A stretch of DNA of 64,000 nt from Rhabditoides inermis (taxonomy: Eukaryota; Nematoda; Chromadorea; Rhabditida; Rhabditidae), in NCBI GenBank assembly GCA_963966185.1, contig CAWZYM010000312.1, positions 1 to 64,000 on the forward strand, in the 5' to 3' direction. The translations under genes were made by a program, and so were the position numbers. This document shows, piece by piece, positions 27,384-40,185 of this stretch; position 1 is the first letter of the stretch; the number at the start of each line of letters is the position of its first letter. The notes below the pieces were generated by a model. The model worked only from the letters and a program-made list of their open reading frames with translations. It ran no database searches and was not told the origin of the DNA.

Positions 27384-29050
27384 GTTATTTCTCTTTCGTT
27401 GATTCGCGATTTGTGTGATTTTTTTTTCGCGTTCACGATTGTGCTCGCGTTCGCATTGTTTCTGTTGGTATAGGTCAAACTGCGTTCACATATTATAAAA
27501 AAGAAAACTGTCATTTCACTGTTGGCCTGCCTGTGTATGCGATGCTTGCTAAAGCGTGCTGGCATCAACGGTCTTCGCCGACCGCGACTAGCCGCCACTC
27601 GAATATACGGAGCAATCGCCCACATTTGTGCATCGCGGCGGGACGAATTTTTCAAATGCGGATTGGCGCGAAATTTTATATATATATATGAATCCGCATT
27701 TTCAAATAGAAATAATGCAAGAACATATAAAATATCGTTTTTCAGGTTTCACTCTTCTCAACTACCAAGAAATTAACTAATCGTCGAACTAATCGTCGTT
27801 CACTTTCTGTTTTAAATACAAAAATATTTTTGTGCGTGCCAGATCATCATATTTCTTTATCATTTTAACAAATTGGTTTATTTGTAATCGATACCGTTTG
27901 TCTATGTATTTAAAGGAACAGTGGCGACTTGTTTTTGACTTTGAGTATTATTAAAAATCATATTAACCTAACACAATTGTATTTTTTGCGAAAGAACGAC
28001 GATTCTGCGTTACTTTCGAATCTGCATTGGCAAGAATGCAACTGAAAATTTGAGTTCAAAATTGGTCCCATCACGATTAGCCTACCGCTCAAAGCTTCAA
28101 TATTGCAAAAATTGGGTTCGGAGACATACGCGCAAATGATCGAAGGCCTTTCACTTGCTTCATGGCTCAGTGCATGTGCGCTGCGTTGTGGCACCGAGCT
28201 CGCTGGTTTGATTCCCGTTCGCGCCAAATGTTTTGCGCGTGTGAAAATGAGGAGTTGTGGCAGATTGTGGCAGAAATAAGTCGCCACTGTTCCTTTAACA
28301 ACTCACTGAATAATTGACATTATTATGATTACTTATGTACAACATTCGTTACCATACTAAGTTATCCACAACTTCAACTGCATACATGATTACCATATGA
28401 TTATGTGAACACACTACTGTCGTAGTAGAGTAGATTATTCATCTCCCCACTCCTCATCCACCGTTTTTCCAATCTGACAGCTATCAAATCTGATTGTACT
28501 GAAATTTCAGTACAATTTTAGTAAAAAGCGCAGTTTGTGATTTTTTACTACAGAAGTTCTAAAATTTTACTAAAAAGTCGTTATCTTCTTTACTAAAATC
28601 GAAGCGCGCCAGTTTAGTGAAATTTTAGTAAAATTTTAGTACCGAAATTCAAATGGTATTCATGGTCCCGGCACGGAAACATTCAAATTTACCGTACGAT
28701 TCATGTTTTTACATGCTGATAACTAATGTCAGCTGTTTGTTTTATTTTTCTTTTTAATGTTGTATGTTGTTTTATTTCGTAAATAAACATTGTCCGTAAA
28801 CTTAAAAACATTCAGGCGATGTCTACTGTGATGAAATGCTGTGCGTCGTCGAATTCTACGTGCGGCAACGAGCTGGATTCGAGATGAAAGGTAGGATACC
28901 TTTTATTGTTTGTATGAAATGTTTTATCTTATTTTGTCTTTGTCATTCTCACTACATGTAATTTCGTATTCAGTTTCACTGTGTAACTGTATGTTTTCAG
29001 TGTGTCTACGCGTCGTGAGCAATATGACAGTGAAAAAGACATTTATGTGA
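26781..29050 (+). CDS. Hypothetical small protein (88 residues, six exons)
   Basis: Exons 26781-26808, 26850-26872, 26926-26967, 27076-27124, 28816-28890 and 29001-29050. All phases agree and all junctions are GT-AG. The product runs MSPGRADHQ, KTRLDAAL, SLRKGRLEVSAANF, EFRKFERIFSYCTQIAG, DVYCDEMLCVVEFYVRQRAG, FEMKVCLRVVSNMTV, KKTFM. It is probably helical and cytosolic, with no signal peptide. I do not recognise the family. The long fourth intron contains a MITE and one block of TACTAAAATTTTAGTA palindromes; the matching block follows the last exon. This was assembled by eye from very short exons, so errors are possible. Confidence 0.45.
27678..27690. repeat. Short (TA)n run
   Basis: Alternating TATATATATATAT inside an intron. 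It shows no sign of promoter function. Confidence 0.4.
27914..28294. mobile_element. MITE with TTAA target duplication and internal tRNA-like sequence (copy 1)
   Basis: Terminal inverted repeats AGGAACAGTGGCGACTT / AAGTCGCCACTGTTCCT flank the element. TTAA lies directly outside both ends (27910-27913 and 28295-28298), as for piggyBac-type transposons. Internally a tRNA-like stretch is visible: A box TGGCTCAGTGCATG near 28163 and B box GGTTTGATTCCCG near 28205. A second copy is at 57254-57605. No transposase is encoded. Confidence 0.85.
28490..28660. repeat. Palindromic repeat block (TACTAAAATTTTAGTA type), left
   Basis: Several copies of CTAAAATTTTAGTA and variants in both directions, for example GAAATTTTAGTAAAATTTTA near 28620. 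Each unit is its own reverse complement around AAATTT. Confidence 0.7.
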
Positions 29051-29309
29051 GGCGAAAGAGCGAGTCGACGTCGGCAACAAGAAACACAATCTGTGCAGCA
29101 CAAGAATCCTTCATCAAGAATCAAGACAAGCTAAAAGACTGTGAACATAAACAACTCCTGTTCCTCTATTTCATTATGCCAAGTGATAAATATCATACCA
29201 AGCAAATGTGTTTGTGTTTGAATTTGAAAATACGTGGCATTAGTATCACTATCTGCAAGAATGAAGTGTTCAATCGACAATCGCACCCGTTACGGAGCCC
29301 AATTTCATT
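29051..29309. other. AT-rich spacer between a coding exon and palindrome block
   Basis: No gene or repeat recognised. It probably includes the 3' UTR of the small gene ending at 29050. Confidence 0.3.
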
Positions 29310-29475
29310 CAGAAAAGTACTAAAATTTTAGTCGGCAAACGCTAAAATTTTAGTAAAGAAACACTACAATTTTAGTTAAGGAACACTAAAATTTTAGTAA
29401 AAAGTGTGAAATTTCTTTACTAAAATTGTAGCTATTTTTTAGTAACGAAACGCTAAAATTTTAGTAACGCGGACT
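29310..29475. repeat. Palindromic repeat block (TACTAAAATTTTAGTA type), right
   Basis: At least five spaced copies of CTAAAATTTTAGTAA (near 29322, 29342, 29363, 29384 and 29451) with short spacers such as AACGC or GAACA. Together with the left block it brackets about 650 bp. Confidence 0.75.
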
Positions 29476-29868
29476 TTACCGAGAGTGCGGGCACTTTTTC
29501 CTTGTAGTCAAGCAAGTTTGGTGTGTCCAGAGTCGACAGGAACCTCTTCCATTTTCTCCAGCGTTATCGCATCGTAGCCACTTGTTGACTTGCGAAACTT
29601 CTTCTGCATCATCGGGAATCGTCTGTGATGTTTTCTTTGAAGATGTCAATTTGTTATAGTTGTGTACCTCATTTTCTCCGAGGCACACGGAACAGATACG
29701 GACGTCTTGAATGTCTATCGTTTCAGCATCATCCGGTTCCACACTCATTTGAGAATCCAGCTTTCTTTTCTTCACTGTTGTATGCTGATTTTTTTGAACA
29801 GTTACAGAAAACATTTTGCAACCGTACTTTTTCCGATTGACTACTGTGGATAACCGTTCCGAATTCAC
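29476..29868 (-). CDS. PHD-like zinc-finger protein, probably transposon-derived
   Basis: A 130-residue open frame. The C-terminal half has a Cys/His pattern like a PHD or RING finger: CSVCLGENE, then WLRCDNAGENGRGSC, then WTHQTCL and a last Cys in RKKCPHSR. The N-terminal part is basic (VNRKKYGCK, TVKKRKLDSQ). Such fingers close several transposase families, where they may bind chromatin or DNA. It abuts the palindrome block, whose last unit overlaps its stop. No catalytic domain is seen upstream. It may be a fragment of a larger element. Confidence 0.5.
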   Translation of the reverse strand: MNSERLSTVVNRKKYGCKMFSVTVQKNQHTTVKKRKLDSQMSVEPDDAETIDIQDVRICSVCLGENEVHNYNKLTSSKKTSQTIPDDAEEVSQVNKWLRCDNAGENGRGSCRLWTHQTCLTTRKKCPHSR

Positions 29869-30567
29869 TGACAGCCCACATCAGCGCATACACAGACTCT
29901 CCAGCCGCGATGGTCCGTACTGTGACAAACAGAGAGGGGAGGAATGAGGGTTGGAAAGAGAGTGATCTGTGACTTGTTTCTAGTCTACTGGAAACGTATC
30001 TGGTCACACTGCATTGTTCACACTCATATATAGGCTGCTTCGCAGCCGCACTGTCTGGGAAGGCACTAGGGACTACAGGTCGAGAGCAGCGACTCTCTCT
30101 GGTTGACTAGTGACTGGAAATGAGTTATAGAACGGATATTGAGTGTGTCTGTATTGATTCTCACTCATGACACAGCCGTGGATTCAGTTGGTGACAGGGT
30201 AGAGCCAGAGAGCAGATCTGGACAAGAGTGGCTGGTGAGATGGACTGAGGGAGAGAGAGGGGTCGAAGAGAGATTGCGGGTATTTTCTATGTTTCTCACC
30301 TTTTTAACTTACCGCATCCAATACAGCAGTAGGAAGCCGGAAATGGGACACTAGTCGAGGTCATGGGGCGCTATCCGATCAGAGGGGGCACGATGAATTA
30401 ATTCCCAAGTCAAGGCACTTTTACCCTGTGCGCCAAAGGGCGCGGAAATTATTGCTTTCGGTCCCGCGCGTCTTCGGGGGCTGGAAAAGGGGTGAAATGA
30501 GTTTTAGGACCTGTTTTAAGTCGGTTTCAGAAATGTTTAAGATTTCTCACCATAAAATACTTCACCA
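29869..30567. other. Intergenic, transposon-rich island
   Basis: No gene I can support. An unusual G/C-rich patch near 30420-30480 (CGCCAAAGGGCGCGG and similar) has no known meaning to me. Confidence 0.3.
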
Positions 30568-30700
30568 CTGACACCAGAGTGCTACTAGCGCGCCCCTAAG
30601 ATGCGCGTACCGAGCGACTATGGGGTCATACCTGCCATCTTACGCGCATTTTACGCGCACGCTAGTAGCATCTTACGCGCATTTTGTCAAAGTGCTCCGA
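30568..30700. repeat. ACGCGC-rich inverted repeat, left end
   Basis: Contains GTGCTACTAGCGCGCC and TTACGCGCATTTTACGCGCA. The inverse of the outer part (GCGCGTGCTAGTAGCGCAC) lies near 33424. This suggests the terminal inverted repeats of one 2.9-kb element. Confidence 0.5.
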
Positions 30701-30849
30701 TAGCATTTTTTTCTTCTTTCATGTCTTTCTTTTTTGTGTATAACAAAGGCATATGAGCTATTTATATCTATTTATTATAACAAGGCAACAACATTATGTT
30801 GGGGTGAATGTCATGTCGTCAGGATGTGATGATGTCGGCTTGGCATTTA

Positions 30850-32078
30850 AAGTCTTCTTGCATCGAAATCTTCTTCCATCGAATCGGCCCTGCAATGATC
30901 AATTGAATGATACAAACCTCAAACAAGATCAACAATATACTTAAAAGAGAGGGAAGACAAGCAACAAGCTCGTACCTGTGGGTTGATGAGCTTCCAGATG
31001 AACTCCCTGGTTCGGTCGTTGCCGTGGACTCCCGTTCAACGCCCGCCGGCTCTAGCAGCTTCTCCACCTGCAAGCGATACGGGTCAACATCCAATCGATA
31101 ATTCATTAAACTGTATCTCTTGCATTACTTCAAACTTATCACGAGTGATTTGATAACGTAACATGATAATACATCAATCAATCAATAACAGCACGCCCAC
31201 CTGGAAGTACGCGCAGTCGCTGCGGGCCTTTTCCCTCTCGCTTATCCTCCTTCCATCTCCGCTGCATCAGAATCCGCGTCGTGCTCTTGCCCAGGTCATT
31301 CGCCTCGAATCTGGACAAGATGGCAGTCATACAAGGACATGTAGACGTATAAATATAAACTGAATACACACACACTCACCGCTTGTTTCTTCACCTCGTC
31401 TCGCTGACGATGAGCAGCTAGTCATCGTTCGCCTCCGCCTCCTCCACGTAAATCTTCGTGCTGGCCTCAATGATCGTCTGCGTTCTTCTTTGCAGAATCG
31501 TGTCAATGTCGTCATTGTTGAACTTGCTGTCCTTGTTGGCGTCGTCCATCAGACTGTCGTACACGCTCTTCCCCAACAGCTGCTCGACCTTCTTTCGCGG
31601 CAGCTGCGTCGACGTGTCCTTCGGCGCTGTCGTTGACTGTGCTGCAGCACGGCACGATCCAGACCGAGTTTCAGAGACGCCTGCAAGGAGTATCGGTACT
31701 AGACTTCTCCTCTCCTTCCATTTCACACCTCCCACCTTGTCGTCGAACATCTCCATCTAGTACGCGATAGCAGGGAACAGCCTGTATACGTCAATAGTAT
31801 CAGCGCGCCTGGGCCGGCAGGTCGTCCGGGTTCTAGTCAGAGTCGAATATGATGTACTGAAGAAGCAGAATGTTGTAGGTAATACCATCTAATCATCTAA
31901 TCGTAATAAAGTCACACTGACCGCATCGACTGCGATTGAGGCCGGTTCTCTCGACCGAGCGCAGAGCGGGAAGTGGAAGACGAAGCGCACCGAGTCGTTT
32001 TTGGTTCTTGGAGAAGCGGTCGATAGACGCCTGCCGCAGGTGGAACGTCGCCTTCGATGCGGTCGAACGGGTAGCTGC
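30850..32078 (-). pseudogene. Decayed SNF2-family chromatin remodeller (ISWI/CHD-like) fragment
   Basis: On the minus strand I can follow the helicase C-terminal half of a SNF2 ATPase through several frames. PFDRIEGDVPPAA, then RQASIDRFSKN, resembles motif IV. After an intact intron comes YIIFDSD, a stop (TAG, 31833-31835, where the family has Trp), then NPDDLPAQAR, matching the conserved DSDWNPxxDLxAxxR. Next are ASLKLGLDRAVLQ (shifted frame), then VEQLLGKSVYDSLMDDANKD and FNNDDIDTILQRRTQT, as in the region after the ISWI/CHD helicase. Further shifted pieces continue to about 31190, and weaker candidates to 30850. At least one stop and two or three frameshifts make it inactive. Introns are retained, so it is not a processed copy. 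Whether ISWI or CHD1 is the parent I cannot decide. Confidence 0.7.
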
Positions 32079-32131
32079 TAGCTGCAACAGGGAAAAGTCT
32101 CTCTCTATTTCTCTCTCTCTCTCATCTCCCC

Positions 32132-32817
32132 TCAGGAAAACATGGTTAAAGTGACGATCACTTTAGCTAAAGTGACGGTCAGATTGCGGTCAGATTGAAA
32201 AGAGGCGGGTCAGAGCGAGCAGCGGGTGACGTCATCATCACTCATGAGTGCGAAGAACAGAGTGGAGCAGTTGACGTTGAACGATGTGGCACCGCTTCCA
32301 CGTCTTCTTCCACGTCTTCTTCGTCACCAGAGTCGCCATCTTCATCGTCAAGGACGCATCCCCATCCACCTTCAACGTGGTGGTCCGACACGCAGTGTCT
32401 TCTTCTCCCGACTCCCGACTTGGGAGACGCGGGCGCGAGGTTGCGTCAACGTAAACGAGCAGCGAGTGCACATGATCTTCCTCTGTCGCAGATCATCCAT
32501 CACATACACCTCCACATCGACAACAACCATCTCGCCAACAACGACCAGGTGTTCACGTTCTCCACGAACTTGGTAGTGGCTTCGACTGAGCCGTCAGCAG
32601 TCGAGGCTTCATTTCTAACAAATCGAACTCGGAAGCATCAAACCAAAGTATAACTTGTTTTCCCGCGCTTTAGGGAACGGCTCACCGCATGTGACGTCAT
32701 TGGCCCCGCCCCTTTTCAATCTGACCGCAATCTGACCGTCACTTTAGCGTCTAAAGTGACCAAAATCTGACTGTCACTTTAGCTAAAGTGACCGTCACTT
32801 TAACCATGTTTTCCTGA
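32132..32817. mobile_element. Non-autonomous DNA transposon with long terminal inverted repeats
   Basis: Left end CAGGAAAACATGGTTAAAGT matches the inverse of the right end (ACTTTAACCATGTTTTCCTG). The arms continue with nested TCACTTTAGCTAAAGTGAC palindromes and GGTCAGATTGCGGTCAGATT over about 75-160 bp. The 686-bp element lies just upstream of the remodeller fragment. Internal open frames are Ser/His/Arg-rich with no domain I know. I could not identify a clear target duplication. Confidence 0.75.
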
Positions 32818-33289
32818 GTCCAATTCGAAGAAGAGAAAGGGGGGAGGAGGTTTCACGCACCGTTTGGATGAGTCCCCTATGTGACAGCTTGTCACAGTCC
32901 GGGTGGAGCAGCCTGAATCTACTCCTCCGCGCACTACAATCAAATAAATGAATTTAGATCAAATATTTAGATCAAATAAATGAAATTTAGATCAAATAAA
33001 TGAAATTGTACAGATGTACGAGTGGAATAGCTAACAGTACCGCCAATCAACATCAACATCACTGAATGAATGCGAAAGCGCGTAGATGGTTCGCCACATT
33101 CATTGGAAGCGCGCCTCGCCTCACTAGTACAACATGACATTTACGATAGTAACCATGAACGGGTACATCAATGTCAAATATACTGAAAACAAATAACAAA
33201 CATTATCGAACAAACAAAACAAACTTCAAAAAAAGAAAACAAAACGCAAATCCATGGATAGATTCGAAAATATCTTAAATACCGAAAGC

Positions 33290-33452
33290 GGAGTACATTC
33301 ACAACGCGCGAGTTACGCGCATTTTACGCGCATATTCGAATCTGCACTCCACTGCTGGTCTACGCGCGTTTTACGCGCACTTTACTCGCTTGCTAGTAGC
33401 AATCAGCACATAGCCGCTCGTTAGGCGCGTGCTAGTAGCGCACTTGTGTCAT
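33290..33452. repeat. ACGCGC-rich inverted repeat, right end
   Basis: Repeated TTACGCGCATTTTACGCGCA, ACGCGCGTTTTACGCGCAC and GCTAGTAGC units. Its outer part is inverted relative to 30568-30600. Confidence 0.5.
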
Positions 33453-33717
33453 AGACTTTTTTCAGTCATTCGTATCTCAGCTCAATCTTTGTTTCCAAAC
33501 CTGAAACTTTGGATTCTAGCATTATTGAGGTCAAGGAACACAATGGTAGGTATAGAAAAGGTCCATTTGATCCTGGGGACCATCTCCTAATCGAGTGGTA
33601 TAACTCAGTTCAAGTAATACCATCTGATCTGAAAAACAACAGAGGTATGTTTTTGAATCTCCTGAACAATATGTGATAGTTCTAAACAGTAAACAATTTT
33701 ATTCCACATCTATAGGT

Positions 33718-38050
<4,333 letters not shown>

Positions 38051-38408
38051 AGCCGACAGGCCGGCCCCCACCCTCCATTTCTGCCTTGAAGACGATAAAT
38101 CATACAACTGACAACTAGATATTGAAACAAACTAGCAATGCAATAACACAACACAAACATAAACAAAAAAACGAAAACAGATGATCGCGGCGCGGATGTG
38201 AATGAGGGCAGAGACGCAGAGTGCGTGGTGCAAAAGCGAGAGCGCTGACGTATAGAGGAACCATGAGTGATTTCATGATGTTTTAGCATCTATAGTTTAA
38301 TATTATAATCTGCCATCTAATCACAATCGCAGAGTGCATGTTACGCTACATGTTTAATATTGTATGTACGTAGAGAGAGAGAACACACCACTGCGATATG
38401 CCGACACG
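38051..38408. other. Intergenic between transposase 5' end and astacin 3' end
   Basis: AT-rich with a short GAGAGA run. No coding exon can be supported. Confidence 0.3.
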
Positions 38409-38414
38409 TTTATT
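38409..38414 (-). promoter_or_regulatory. Polyadenylation signal AATAAA (astacin 1)
   Basis: TTTATT on the plus strand, about 75 bases downstream of the minus-strand stop at 38489. Confidence 0.5.
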
Positions 38415-38488
38415 GCACAATACCAGAAGAGTACGTATTATGAATTGTTCTCCGACAAACTACACAATAAATTACTACCTCACAACAT

Positions 38489-40134
38489 CTACACAGCCAG
38501 ATAGCTGATGGTGAAGTTGCTGTGTCCGATTCTCGATTGGGCACGGATAGTGAGCAGCTCCCCGCGAGAAAGAACGATCGCGTCAGAGGAGCCGGAACAA
38601 CAGAACCTGGACAGCGAGATCTCTCCCTCCCTCCCTCTCTCCCACTCTCTCTCTCTATCTATCTCCCTCTCCCTCTCTCCCCACCACATTCCAGCCGCAT
38701 CCCAGTCGCCCATGTTGATCTCCACCCCTCTGTACTCGCATCCTATCGAGCACACGTCTTCCGGCATGTCAACCACCCGCACCTGTACCCGGCGCGAGGG
38801 CGGAGCCTGCATTGGTTCATATTGCCATATAGAAAAGGTAGTTTTCATCATAATCATTGTGAGTTTGTGTTCCAGAAAACAAAAAGGAAACGATGGAAAC
38901 AATTGAGAGAGATAGAGAGAGAGGTGCCCACCCTGATGTGCCATACACAGTCCACGGCGTGTGCTGTGTACTGTCTGTCCTGCTTTCCGTATACTCCCGT
39001 CAGTGACTGAGGAGTAGACGAGGCCTGAGGATTTATGGCGAATATTCTTATTAGAAACTCACAGTAAAGTATATTACGACATGAATACTGTGAAACGTAT
39101 TTACTCCGAATAATTATGTTTAGTTTTAGTTAGATTCTAAAATTCGTTAATCGCACGCCAATTGTTGATGTCACTACTTTTTGCATCAAATCTCAAATGT
39201 TGCTCGTGAAACATAAGGGAGAGAACGTGAAATTGCATTTACATTTCATTTTGAATGAAGAACGCTTCGTACGTCACTCGTGACAATGCAATTCATCCGC
39301 CCTCGACTGTTATGTATGAGTCGTGATGCACACCCCCCGGGTTGCGTCTCGCAACTCACGTGCACTTCTGCCCCATTGCAAATGGACGCGTCACCCTTGC
39401 GTCGCTGAGAACAGTCCTGGCCCTGGAAGAAGCATTCTCTCTCTCTCTCTCCCTCCCCCTCTTCCCTACCTCGAATGCTCCCGGACACACACACACCCCG
39501 GGTTGCTTGGAGTCCGGAAACCCTCCATTGTGGCACTGTACCCTCGCGAGTGCGGGATTGGCTGAAGACCTGCTGTGTCTCAGTGGCAGACGAGACCCAC
39601 CTTGGCACCTGTACAGCTTGTTTAGTAGTTTGACGTCTCCGAACGACGGCCCCGTTTTCTGGCCCATGATCGTCTGATATCGCCAGTCCTTTGTGAGCAT
39701 CGTCGGAAAGTTGCGGTTCACAGCGAACGCGTCTGGAAATGAACAGAATACGTTTCAAGACAAGAGTATAGTGTAACAGGAACCAGACAGCGATTAATTC
39801 TTTCTTGATTTGGTCATAATTCTCAGAAAAACGTATCGCCGAAACGTACACGGGTTGTAGTGCATGACAGAGCCGACATCGTATGGCATGTAGAAGGTCG
39901 TGACGTAGGAAGAAGGCATCTGGAATACGCGATACGTTCTCATACGTTTCATTGATTGGACTTTCGAGCTCACCCTAGCAAAGTTGCCTGCGATGTGGCG
40001 TGGTACGTTGAATGCGTTCACGTAGATCTTTCCATCCCTGAAAAAGTCTCTCTCTCTCCCTCTCTCTCCCTCCCTCTCTCTCTCTCTCTCATTCTCTTGC
40101 CCGCTCTCTCCCTCACCTCTCTTTATCCCCCCTC

Positions 40135-40185
<51 letters not shown>

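Noticed and set aside
39246..39851. 201-residue minus-strand open frame in astacin 1
   Set aside because: Reads through several introns in mixed frames; the spliced EGF and CUB exons explain the region better.
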